Position numbers and translations under genes: made by a program | DNA from: CADEEV01 sp964442185 | GTDB lineage: Bacteria > Acidobacteriota > Vicinamibacteria > Fen-336 | DNA length: 9,939 nt | Reading direction: 5' to 3' | Assembly: GCA_964442185.1 (NCBI GenBank) | Contig: CAYTWT010000341.1 | Coordinates: forward strand, 1-9,939 | Notes under the pieces: generated by a model | The model's database searches: none | What the model saw: only the letters and a program-made list of their open reading frames with translations | What the model was told of the DNA's origin: nothing | Part shown: in pieces, positions 1-6,673 of the stretch | Layout of the letters: the number at the start of each line of letters is the position of its first letter | Numbering within the stretch: the stretch's first letter is position 1

Positions 1-594
1 TTCGGCGTCGATGCCGTGGTGGTGCGACCCGAGAACGGCGTCGCTCCTGAATGGGCGCGAGGGGATCCACGCTGGAAGCTGTATGGCCCGTTCCCCGAAG
101 GTCACGTCGTCCTGAAGCTCGGCAAAGGGCAGCCATTCGAAGCGCCCCCCGTGGATTCGGAGGCCTTCGCAGAAATCCCCCGACGCCTTTACGCTGTGAG
201 CGCGTCGAGCCCTGGCGCCGAGCGCGCCGCGGACGACGAGCCGCTGACAGTTTGGAGCTTCGAGCGAGGCAGGGACAAGTTGTACAGGGTCCGCTTCGAC
301 GAGCCGCAGCGGCTCTCCCGAATCGCGATCCAACTAGACCACAACTCCGAGTTCCCCACTCGTCTCAGTCTCGTCGGTCGCCGCCCCGGGGGCCGGATCC
401 ACCCTCTCCATTTCGACGGCGCCGGAGCGCTCGATCGTCTCTTCTCGTCGCTGCTGTTCGAGCCCAGGAATCCCGTCCTCGTGATCGACTTCGAGGCACA
501 GGAGTTGGCCTCGGTCTCTCTGAGGATCGCCGGGGACGACCCGTTTGGCCTGCCCTGGACGATGAGTGAGCTCCGGCTCTACACCCCTCGCTGA
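1..594 (+). CDS. C-terminal part of a large protein ending in a discoidin (F5/8 type C)-like domain, 5' truncated by the window
   Basis: The frame is open from base 1 to a TGA at 592-594 with no convincing start, so this is the 3' end of a gene beginning outside the window; a GTG at 16 is in frame but sits inside the domain. The last 130 or so residues look like a discoidin/F5-8C or NPCBM-type beta-sandwich: a 'DDEPLTVWSF' start, an 'RVRFDEPQRLSRIAIQL' strand pair, then near the C-terminus 'VSLRIAGDD' and 'PWTMSELRLYTPR', the usual closing strand of this fold. Such domains at the extreme C-terminus are known on large polytopic membrane proteins of the glycosyltransferase 39/YfhO type, and the opening 'FGVDAVVVRP' fits the link between membrane part and sandwich. 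The role would be carbohydrate or surface-polymer binding outside the membrane. The membrane part is not visible, so the full-length identity is inference. Confidence 0.6.
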   Translation, partial: FGVDAVVVRPENGVAPEWARGDPRWKLYGPFPEGHVVLKLGKGQPFEAPPVDSEAFAEIPRRLYAVSASSPGAERAADDEPLTVWSFERGRDKLYRVRFDEPQRLSRIAIQLDHNSEFPTRLSLVGRRPGGRIHPLHFDGAGALDRLFSSLLFEPRNPVLVIDFEAQELASVSLRIAGDDPFGLPWTMSELRLYTPR

Positions 595-705
595 AGGAGC
601 GCTGGCACGGCTCATGCTCTAGCCCTGCCCGACGCGTGAATTCGTGGGAGCTTCGTGGCGCCCAATCCACACCCGCGTGGCCGGGCGACCACTCGAGAGG
701 TTGAG

Positions 706-1146
706 ATGATGACCGTTCAAGTTCGACCCGCGACCCTGCAGGACGGCGTCTCCGTGCTCGCCCTCCTCGAACAGGTGGGTTATTACCCGGAGCCGATCCC
801 CTTCGCCCAGACGTACCGAAAGACGCTCACCGATCCGCACTTCCTGGTGCGCGTCGCCGAAGAGGGCGGAGCGATCGTCGGCGTCGCCTCGTTGTCGCTG
901 CGCTACCAGCTGGGCCTGGGCGGTCTCGTCGCTTCGCTGGACGAGCTGGCGGTCGCGCCCGGCGCCGACGGCAAGCGCGTCGAGCGGCTCCTGCTTCAAG
1001 CCACCGTGGGCAAGGCCCGTTCGCTGGGTGCGCGGCGCATCGTACAGAAGATCAACGAGGGCACGCCGCCCCCGCGAGCCGCCCAGATTCGCGCGGCGGC
1101 GGCCGCGGCGGCCGCCCAGCCAGGAGCCTCCCCCGCGGCCGCTTGA
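706..1146 (+). CDS. GNAT-family N-acetyltransferase-like protein with degenerate CoA motif and Ala/Pro-rich tail
   Basis: The 146-residue product opens with 'VQVRPATLQDGVSVLALLEQ', a standard GNAT first strand and helix. It continues through 'GGAIVGVASLSL' (strands 2-3) and 'SLDELAVAPGADGKRVERLL' (strand 4 and motif A), then 'ARSLGARRIV'. In family members motif A normally reads V-x-P-x-x-R/Q-x-x-G-x-G/A and binds acetyl-CoA pyrophosphate; here it is 'VAPGADGKRVE', so CoA binding is uncertain. The usual C-terminal part (N-x-x-A-x-x-x-Y-x-x-x-GF) is missing and replaced by about 28 Ala/Pro/Gln residues coded by a GC-only tract. ATG 706 is preferred because GAGAGG lies at 695-700; a GTG at 655 would add an unconserved leader although it too has a GGGAG nearby. 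The hydrolase follows after 33 bases on the same strand. It could be a non-catalytic relic or a ligand-binding GNAT. Substrate unknown. Confidence 0.7.
   Translation: MMTVQVRPATLQDGVSVLALLEQVGYYPEPIPFAQTYRKTLTDPHFLVRVAEEGGAIVGVASLSLRYQLGLGGLVASLDELAVAPGADGKRVERLLLQATVGKARSLGARRIVQKINEGTPPPRAAQIRAAAAAAAAQPGASPAAA
1096..1113. repeat. Tandem 9-bp GC-only repeat coding for the poly-Ala tract
   Basis: GCGGCGGCC occurs twice head to tail inside a longer stretch of only G and C. It encodes alanines in the GNAT-like protein tail. Such a unit is prone to replication slippage and could have altered the 3' end of that gene. Confidence 0.7.
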
Positions 1147-1172
1147 GGCCAACCGCCACGCGCGCATACACT
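1143..1172 (+). promoter_or_regulatory. Putative sigma70-type promoter of the hydrolase gene
   Basis: TTGAGG at 1143-1148 (overlapping the GNAT stop) and TACACT at 1167-1172 are separated by 18 bases. Transcription would be expected to begin 6-8 bases after the -10 box, which is on or next to the GTG at 1180. No Shine-Dalgarno sequence precedes that GTG, so the message may be leaderless. Inferred from sequence only. Confidence 0.4.
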
Positions 1173-1179
1173 CGCGCGC

Positions 1180-1824
1180 GTGGCGCAGAATGAAGCCTTC
1201 GAGATGCGCGGCCCGGCTGGCCGCCTCGAAGCAGTCCTGATCCATCCCGAGACGCCGCCGGTGGCCGCGGCCGTGATTTGCCATGCGCACCCGCTGCAGG
1301 GCGGGATGATGCACTTCAAGGTCGTGTTTCGAGCGGCGAAGGCCTTGCAGGCGAGCGGCCTCGCCGCGTTGCGCTTCAACTTCCGGGGCGTGGGCCGCTC
1401 CCAGGGCGCTCACGACCACGGCATCGGCGAGCAGGACGACGCGAGCGCGGCCCTCGGCGAGTTGGAACGGCGTTTTCCAGGTCTGCCCCTGATCCTGGGC
1501 GGCTTCTCCTTCGGTTCGGTCATGGCGCTGCGCGTCGCGGCCCGCGATCCGCGGCCCGTGGCCGTGCTTGCGTTCGGCTTCCCCATCGCCAGCATCCCCG
1601 AGACGTCCTTCGTGAGCGCCGTGACGAAGCCACGCTTGTTCGTCCAGGGCGAGAACGACCGTTTCGGCGGGCGCGAAGCGATCACCAGCTTCGTGAACGG
1701 ACTACCGCAGCCGCGACAGCTTCGCGTGATCGAGGGAAGCGACCACTTCTTCACGGGCCACCTCGACGCTCTTCAGGGCACGCTCGAGAGCTGGGCAGCG
1801 ACGAGGCCCTGGCAGCCGGCATGA
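1180..1824 (+). CDS. Alpha/beta hydrolase of the dienelactone-hydrolase-like COG2945 type
   Basis: The 214-residue protein carries all landmarks of small cytoplasmic alpha/beta hydrolases of the COG2945 type. An early 'CHAHPLQGGMM' (residues 34-44) supplies the oxyanion-hole region, and 'LRFNFRGVGRSQG' (64-76) follows strand 4. The nucleophile elbow is 'GFSFG' with Ser110, the acid is Asp160 in 'GENDRFG', and the base is His189 in 'GSDHFF'. The length is normal and no signal peptide is present. The expected activity is hydrolysis of an ester or thioester; the substrate cannot be read from sequence. GTG 1180 is chosen as start; ATG 1204 (residue 9) is the alternative and would remove only part of the first strand. 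No ribosome binding site precedes either, while a -10-like TACACT ends 7 bases before the GTG. The TGA at 1822-1824 is followed in the same frame by an oxidoreductase fragment. Confidence 0.88.
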   Translation: MAQNEAFEMRGPAGRLEAVLIHPETPPVAAAVICHAHPLQGGMMHFKVVFRAAKALQASGLAALRFNFRGVGRSQGAHDHGIGEQDDASAALGELERRFPGLPLILGGFSFGSVMALRVAARDPRPVAVLAFGFPIASIPETSFVSAVTKPRLFVQGENDRFGGREAITSFVNGLPQPRQLRVIEGSDHFFTGHLDALQGTLESWAATRPWQPA

Positions 1825-2076
1825 AGAGGAAACGGGATCGATCCCGCCCGCGACATCCAGGCGATCACCGTGAACCGCTGGTCCCACGGCTACGCGTACT
1901 CCTTCAATTCGCTTTTCGACCCGGACTGGGCGCCGGCCGAGCGGCCCTGGGTCGTCGGCCGCAAGCGCCTGGGCCGGATCGCGATCGCGAATTCCGACGC
2001 GGCCGCCTCGGCTTACACCGATGCCGCGACCGACGAAGCGCAGCGTGCCGTGCAGGAACTGCTCCAGCCTTCGTGA
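1825..2076 (+). pseudogene. C-terminal remnant of an FAD/NAD(P)-binding oxidoreductase
   Basis: Reading on in the hydrolase frame after its TGA gives about 83 codons ending in TGA 2074-2076. From about 1840 the peptide is 'DPARDIQAITVNRWSHGYAY', then 'NSLFDPDWAP', 'ERPWVVGRKRLGRIAIANSD' and 'AAASAYTDAATDEAQRAVQE'. I recognise this as the closing segment of NAD(P)/FAD-dependent oxidoreductases annotated as 'NAD(P)-binding protein' (roughly 500-600 residues), where an I-T-V-N-R-W-P-H-G-Y motif and a final G-R-I-A-I-A-N-S-D helix belong to the flavin fold. The N-terminal dinucleotide-binding G-x-G-x-x-G domain and everything between are absent; the hydrolase occupies that space. GTG 1870 could start a 68-residue product but would cut the conserved motif. 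I call it a deletion remnant. The alternative, a small standalone protein, seems unlikely because there is no start or RBS before the conserved part. Confidence 0.72.
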
Positions 2077-2089
2077 GCGAATCCGGGGG

Positions 2090-2120
2090 GTGGCGCGCCC
2101 GAAGGAATCGGGCGCGCCAC
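2090..2120. terminator. Perfect 13-bp GC hairpin between convergent genes, probable bidirectional terminator
   Basis: GTGGCGCGCCCGA at 2090-2102 pairs perfectly with TCGGGCGCGCCAC at 2108-2120 around the loop AGGAA. It lies 13 bases after the remnant's stop and 10 bases beyond the permease stop on the opposite strand, exactly where two converging transcripts meet. Neither side has a run of T, so it is not a textbook intrinsic terminator; it may instead protect 3' ends or stop polymerase by stem strength. Confidence 0.65.
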
Positions 2121-2130
2121 TGGCCCTTGC

Positions 2131-4095
2131 TCAGCCGACGTGGATGCGCGGCCGTTCCAGCGGGTTCTTGACCGCTTTGCGCAGGACCTCGCGCGTGACC
2201 GGAGCCGTGTCGCCTTCGCCGAAGGCCAGGTACTTGAGGACGTAGAACACCGGGTTGCCTTCGGTCCAGCCGAAGTACGCCTGCGGCATCGTGCCTGCGT
2301 GGTCGCGGATGTGGAGCAAGAGGGCGGCGATCGCGTTCGGGATCGCAGCACTCTTGCAGCGCAGGATGCGGTGACGCCCGACGCGCACCCCGCGCACCTC
2401 GAGCGCGTCCTCGAACTCGGAGGCGTCGCCCTGCGTCACCTCCAGGAACATCAGCGGCTCGCCCTTGTCGAGGCTGTGGTCGTCGCGCGCCTGGCGCTCT
2501 TTCTTGTCGTACTCCTCGGCGCTGCGCTTGTCCGGCCGGTGCGCGATGATGCGCACGCCGCTCGCGGCGTCCTCCGCGAGAAAAGCCTCGGCCCTCGTCC
2601 TGAGTCTCACGTTCGTCACGCGCAGCTCGGTGGAGCGAATCGCGCGCGATAGCAGCGACGTGGCCATGATCGAGACGATGAACAGCCCGGCGATCTTGAC
2701 ACCGTCGGGTCGCTCCCGGACGTTCTCCAGCGTCGTATAGGTGAAGATCAGCGTCATCAGCCCGTACAGCCAGCGCCATGGCGAGTCGCGGTGCGCGATG
2801 GTCACGGCCACCGAGGCCGACGTCATCAGGACCAAGACACCGGTCGCATACGCGCCCCCCTGGGCGTCGACATCGGCTTTGAACAGGATCGTAACGGCGA
2901 AAGTGATGGCCGTGAAGACGAGTACCAGCGGGCGCGTCGCCCGCGCCCAGTCCGGCGCCATGCCGTAGGGCGGCAGGTAGCGGGGCACCAGGTTCAGGAG
3001 CGCCGCCATCGCCGAGGCCCCGGCGAACCAGAGGATGCTGATCGTCGACAGGTCGTAGAGCGTGCCGAACACTCCGCCCAGGTACTCGTGGGCCAGGTAC
3101 GCGAGCGCCCGGCCATTCGCGGCCCCGCCCGGCTGAAACTCGGCGGCCGGGATCAGCAGCGTCGTGGCAAAGCTGCTGCCGATGAGGAATACGCTCATGA
3201 TCAGGGCAGCCGTCACGAGCAGTCGCCGCGTGTTGCGGATCCGGCCCGCCGGACGCCCGGGGCTGTCAGCCGACCCGCCGCGAACGAGCGGCATCACGGC
3301 AACGCCCGTTTCGAAACCGGACAGGCCGAGGGCCAGTTTCGGAAAGACGAGCAGTGCCAGGGCCACGATCCCCCAGGGCGTTGCGCGCGTTTCGAAAAGC
3401 GCCCGGCGCCAGTCAGACAGGAGCTCGGGCTGAGCGCCGATCTTCACGAATTCCGTCACGAGCAGAATCGTGTTCAGGCTCAGGTAGCAGACCACCAGCA
3501 CGACGGCCAGGCCGATCGCCTCGCGGAACCCGATCAGGAAGATGCCGCCCAGGAGCGCTAGCAGCACCAGCGTCACGGCCACCGGATGGTCGAGCCAGGC
3601 TGGCGCAAAGGGGTTGTGGATGATGTGGGCCGTCGCATCGGCGGCGGAGAGCGTGATCGTGATGACGAAGTCGGTGAACGCGAAACCGAGCAGCAGCAGG
3701 ACCGTGAGCTTGCCCTTCCAGCGCGGCAGGAGGTCCTCGAGCATCTGGATGCTGCCCTGGCCCAGGGGAGAGCGCTCGGCGACCTGCAAGTAGATCGGCA
3801 GGGCGACACCGAGTGTTACGATCACGAGCAGCAGTGTCGCGATCGGCGAGAGCGCGCCGGCGGCCAGGAACGCGATCCCCGGCTGGTAGCCGAGTGTCGA
3901 GAAGTAATCGACCCCCGTGAGACACATGACCTTCCACCAGGGATAGGTCTCGTGCGAAGCGCCTCCGGCGCCGGCCAGAGGGCCGGAGAAAAGCCACTTG
4001 CCGATCGTGGAGGGAGCGTCTTCGGCGCTCTCGGTGGGGAGCTCGCGGCCATCCTCGTCCTCCCCCAGGTTCTCGTTCTCGCGGCTCAGCGTCAT
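2131..4095 (-). CDS. APC-superfamily permease with C-terminal cytosolic domain
   Basis: The 654-residue protein has a charged N-terminus of about 45 residues and then 11-12 hydrophobic segments (approximately 70-106, 129-150, 169-190, 191-215, 242-262, 291-316, 346-368, 387-405, 415-434, 443-457 and 466-484). The first helix contains 'GVDYFSTLGYQPG', at the place where APC transporters have their broken, substrate-binding helix 1. 'FPKLALGLSGFETG' resembles the broken helix 6 ('GxEAI/G'). This supports the LeuT-like APC fold used by amino-acid and potassium (KimA/KUP-like) permeases. Residues 485-654 are soluble and include 'RIIAHRPDKRSAEEYDKKER' and an alpha/beta stretch, so a regulatory domain on the cytosolic side is likely. 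The start ATG at 4095 lies 4 bases after the acyltransferase stop, so it is probably translated from the same message. The substrate is not determined; amino acid or a cation are both open. Confidence 0.85.
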   Translation of the reverse strand: MTLSRENENLGEDEDGRELPTESAEDAPSTIGKWLFSGPLAGAGGASHETYPWWKVMCLTGVDYFSTLGYQPGIAFLAAGALSPIATLLLVIVTLGVALPIYLQVAERSPLGQGSIQMLEDLLPRWKGKLTVLLLLGFAFTDFVITITLSAADATAHIIHNPFAPAWLDHPVAVTLVLLALLGGIFLIGFREAIGLAVVLVVCYLSLNTILLVTEFVKIGAQPELLSDWRRALFETRATPWGIVALALLVFPKLALGLSGFETGVAVMPLVRGGSADSPGRPAGRIRNTRRLLVTAALIMSVFLIGSSFATTLLIPAAEFQPGGAANGRALAYLAHEYLGGVFGTLYDLSTISILWFAGASAMAALLNLVPRYLPPYGMAPDWARATRPLVLVFTAITFAVTILFKADVDAQGGAYATGVLVLMTSASVAVTIAHRDSPWRWLYGLMTLIFTYTTLENVRERPDGVKIAGLFIVSIMATSLLSRAIRSTELRVTNVRLRTRAEAFLAEDAASGVRIIAHRPDKRSAEEYDKKERQARDDHSLDKGEPLMFLEVTQGDASEFEDALEVRGVRVGRHRILRCKSAAIPNAIAALLLHIRDHAGTMPQAYFGWTEGNPVFYVLKYLAFGEGDTAPVTREVLRKAVKNPLERPRIHVG

Positions 4096-4099
4096 TTCT

Positions 4100-5398
4100 C
4101 TATTCCAGCCCGAGACCGAGTAGCGACGGCGGCGCCTCGCCCTTGGACGAGGGCGTCCGCCACGGCACGGCGTTCGTGACGAACCACGCGACCAGCGCGG
4201 CCACGGCGTGGGGCACGGCCGCCAGGAAGGGCGCGCCCAGCAGGCGTGGCACGACGATCGCGTAGGCGAGCAGCACCGGCGTCGCGTAGGCCGAGTACAC
4301 GCTGCGTCTCTGCCATGCGAACGCGGCGGCGAAGAGCGGCAGCGCTATGTGCGGCCCGGCGTCGATCGGGCTGATCAGCAGGGCCGCGACCTCGAGGCAT
4401 GCGGCCAGCACCAGGCCACGGATGAAGCCGAGCGCCGTGCGTCCGCGCTCGTACAGATAGGGAACCAAGGCGCCGCAGACGATGGCGCCGAGCGAAGCGC
4501 CCGCCGGGATCTCGGGCAGGCCGAGTGTGTCCAGCAGGATCGGCCCGTAGCCAAACAGGAAGAGGATCGGCGAGACGTTGCGGATCCACTTGATGAGACG
4601 CCCCTGCGGGATGAAGAAGTGGTCGAGGAGCAGGTAGGCGATGAAGCCATAGGCAGGCGCTACGGCCACCAGGCTACGCGTCTTCCAGAACACGAGGATC
4701 GCCGCGAGCAGCGCCGGCAGCGACTCGTGGGTGCGGGGCCATGCCGACGACTGCTGATACAGGACGTTCATCTTGAGATCAGCCTTGACGCCCGGCAGCA
4801 GCGAGCGATCGACCCGGCGCCGCAACTCTCCCAGCAGTGTGTCGATCGCCTGTTCCTCGGGCAGGGCACGGAGCGGCCCCGGGTCGATCGGCGCGTGGAA
4901 CCGGATCTTGATGCGTCCCGGTTTCGGCAGCCGCTGGTGATAGGGCCAGACGCGGAACGCCCCGACGATCGTGACGGGAAGAAGCGGAACTCCGGTCTCG
5001 AGAGCGAGCCGGGCCGCGCCGTCGCGCAGCGCGGGTTCCATCCATCCAGCGCGCGAACGCTTGCCCTCGGGGAACAGGCCAACGACCTCGCCGGCCTCGA
5101 TGAGCGCCTTCGCCTGCGCAAAGGCCTCGCGGCCGCGACCCGGCCGGGTGTCGACGGGAAACGCGCCGAAGCCGCGCATCACGCTGCCCAGGAGCGGGAC
5201 CTTGAAGAGCGCCTCCCAGGCCATGAACCGGATCGGGCGCGCAGACGCGACAGTGAGCAGGACGGGATCGAGATACGACGGATGGTTGCCGGCGACGACG
5301 GCGCCGCCCTCGGCGGGAAGGCGCTCCTCTCCCGCGAGCTCCCAACTGAAGAGCACGCGAAACAGCGCGTCAAGAAGCGGCTGGAGGATCCGCCGCAT
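4100..5398 (-). CDS. PlsC-type lysophospholipid acyltransferase fused to a C-terminal polytopic membrane domain
   Basis: Residues 1-205 form a PlsC/LPLAT domain. The catalytic H-x4-D is 'NHPSYLD' (His39, Asp44), the acceptor-binding motif is 'FPEGKRSR' (109-116), and 'VPLLPVTIVG' (137-146) is the usual fourth motif. Members transfer an acyl chain from acyl-ACP or acyl-CoA to 1-acyl-glycerol-3-phosphate or other lysolipids at the inner membrane. A typical bacterial PlsC stops near 200-250 residues. This one continues to 432 with about six to eight hydrophobic segments between 227 and 412 that match no domain I recognise ('VLYQQSSAWPRTHESLPAL' opens the region). The start ATG 5398 has a GGGAAAGG-type ribosome binding site inside the 3' end of the MFS gene and overlaps that gene by 29 bases, indicating translational coupling. 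The neighbouring Spinster-like transporter suggests a role in lysolipid reacylation rather than bulk phosphatidate synthesis, which is inference. Confidence 0.88.
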   Translation of the reverse strand: MRRILQPLLDALFRVLFSWELAGEERLPAEGGAVVAGNHPSYLDPVLLTVASARPIRFMAWEALFKVPLLGSVMRGFGAFPVDTRPGRGREAFAQAKALIEAGEVVGLFPEGKRSRAGWMEPALRDGAARLALETGVPLLPVTIVGAFRVWPYHQRLPKPGRIKIRFHAPIDPGPLRALPEEQAIDTLLGELRRRVDRSLLPGVKADLKMNVLYQQSSAWPRTHESLPALLAAILVFWKTRSLVAVAPAYGFIAYLLLDHFFIPQGRLIKWIRNVSPILFLFGYGPILLDTLGLPEIPAGASLGAIVCGALVPYLYERGRTALGFIRGLVLAACLEVAALLISPIDAGPHIALPLFAAAFAWQRRSVYSAYATPVLLAYAIVVPRLLGAPFLAAVPHAVAALVAWFVTNAVPWRTPSSKGEAPPSLLGLGLE

Positions 5399-6665
5399 GC
5401 GGCCTTTCCCGGTCTTCGACCGTGCGTCTGACGCGCTCGGTGTCGGCGCCGAGCGTGCGCGTGCCCCATAAATAGAAGAGGCCCGAAACGCCCATCGCCA
5501 GCGTCGTCAGCATCAACGCGGACTCGAGGCTGCCGGTCCGGTCCGACAGCTTGCCGATCAGGATCGGCGAGGGCACGTCCCCGAGCAGGTGATAGATGAA
5601 GATCGAGAACGAAATCGCCGTGGCCCGGATCTCGGGCAGCGCCACGTTCACTAGCACCGCGTTGGCAGGGCCCGTGTTGAGAAACACCAGCACCTCGGCG
5701 ATGAAGATCGCGGGTAGATAGACGCTGCGCTGCGTTGCGTGGAGCCCGACGTACGCGGCGGGGACCGCCAGCAGCATGCCCCAGCCGGACAGCAGCAGAT
5801 AGGCCTTCGGCGTGCGTTTCAGCAGCCAGTCTCCGAGCCAACCACCGAAGAACGTCCCGATCAGCCCCGAGGCCACCGTGATCGCGCCGAAGAGCGTGTT
5901 GGCCTCGTCGAGCGGCAGGCCCCGCTCGCGATGGAAGAAGGTGGGCATCCAGTAGGCCATGCCGCCGAGCGCAAAGGTCATCGCGGACAAGCCGAGCGTC
6001 GTGTGCACGAAGGACGGGTTGCGAAACAGGTCCCGGGCCTTCTTGGCGTCGAAGCGATGTTGCCCGGCGACGACGCCGTCGCCGGCGCCGCGTGACGGCT
6101 CGGCCATGGCCAACGCGAGCAAGCCCAGCACGACGCCCGGGCCGCCCGCGACGTAGAACGCCTGGCGCCAGCCCCAGTGCTGTCCGACGTAACCGCCGAG
6201 CAGGAACCCGAGCGCGCTACCGACCGGGATCGCGACATAGAAATAGGCCAGCATCCGGCCGCGCCGCTCCCTGGGGAACAGGTCGCTGATCAGCGTCGGC
6301 GCGACGCCGCCAAAGCCCGCCTCGCCGATGCCGATGAAGGAGCGCGCCACGAGCAGCTGGCGATAGCCGGCCGCGAGCCCGGAGGCGAGCGTCGCTAGGC
6401 TCCACAGCAAAACGCCGCCACCCACGAAGTAACGGCGCGGGAAGCGGTCGGCGAGGACGCCGGCGACCGGCGAGGCGGTCATGTAGGCCAGCATGAACAT
6501 CGACCCGATCAGGCCGAGCTGGGTGTCCTTCAGGCCGAAGTCCGCCTGGATCAGTGGTGCGACCGCCGCGATCACGTAGCGGTCGATGTAGTTCAGGAAG
6601 TTGACGCCGAAGAGCAGGGCCACGGCCATGCGCGCCGCGCGCGGCGTGATGGTCTTCAGGGCCAT
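5370..6665 (-). CDS. MFS transporter of the Spinster (Spns)-like family
   Basis: Counting from ATG 6665 the protein has 431 residues and 12 predicted helices. It shows the family's signatures: 'FLNYIDRY' in helix 1 (23-30), 'GVLADRFPRR' (69-78) as MFS motif A, 'RSFIGIGEAGFGGVAPTLI' (108-126) with the G-x-G-E-A core, and 'FYVAIPVGSALGFLLGG' (142-158). This combination is characteristic of Spinster proteins: animal Spns1 moves lysophospholipids out of lysosomes, Spns2 exports sphingosine-1-phosphate, and bacterial homologues exist. A GTG at 6704 is in frame and would add 13 Pro/Arg-rich residues with no RBS, so ATG 6665 is preferred; TAGAAT sits 8 bases upstream of it. Its 3' end overlaps the plsC-like start by 29 bases. 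The likely cargo is an amphipathic lipid, but sugar- or drug-like substrates cannot be excluded. Confidence 0.88.
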   Translation of the reverse strand: MALKTITPRAARMAVALLFGVNFLNYIDRYVIAAVAPLIQADFGLKDTQLGLIGSMFMLAYMTASPVAGVLADRFPRRYFVGGGVLLWSLATLASGLAAGYRQLLVARSFIGIGEAGFGGVAPTLISDLFPRERRGRMLAYFYVAIPVGSALGFLLGGYVGQHWGWRQAFYVAGGPGVVLGLLALAMAEPSRGAGDGVVAGQHRFDAKKARDLFRNPSFVHTTLGLSAMTFALGGMAYWMPTFFHRERGLPLDEANTLFGAITVASGLIGTFFGGWLGDWLLKRTPKAYLLLSGWGMLLAVPAAYVGLHATQRSVYLPAIFIAEVLVFLNTGPANAVLVNVALPEIRATAISFSIFIYHLLGDVPSPILIGKLSDRTGSLESALMLTTLAMGVSGLFYLWGTRTLGADTERVRRTVEDRERPHAADPPAAS

Positions 6666-6673
6666 GCGCGGGC

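Noticed and set aside
595..705. Gap before the GNAT-like gene, checked for promoter, tRNA or hairpin
   Set aside because: Apart from the GAGAGG ribosome binding site I see no convincing -10/-35 pair, cloverleaf or stable stem.
619..1419. 266-codon minus-strand frame across the GNAT and hydrolase genes
   Set aside because: It spans two real plus-strand genes and their gap, and its translation shows no domain.
1833..1846. Perfect 14-base palindrome CGGGATCGATCCCG just after the hydrolase stop, at the edge of the oxidoreductase remnant
   Set aside because: A palindrome of this length is expected about once by chance in 10 kb, it has no loop or flanking symmetry, and nothing links it to a recombinase. 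Kept only as a possible mark of the junction.
1278..2171. Long open frame on the plus strand overlapping the hydrolase and the remnant
   Set aside because: Arg-, Pro- and Gly-rich composition with no domain; it is the out-of-frame shadow of the hydrolase, whose triad is intact.
1904..2779. Long minus-strand open frame across the permease 3' end and the oxidoreductase remnant
   Set aside because: Composition is Arg/Ala/His-rich, typical of a shifted frame in GC-rich DNA, and it overlaps the well-supported permease.
4208..5431. 407-codon plus-strand frame opposite the acyltransferase
   Set aside because: Antisense of a gene with clear catalytic motifs; the product is charged low-complexity sequence without hydrophobic core or motifs.
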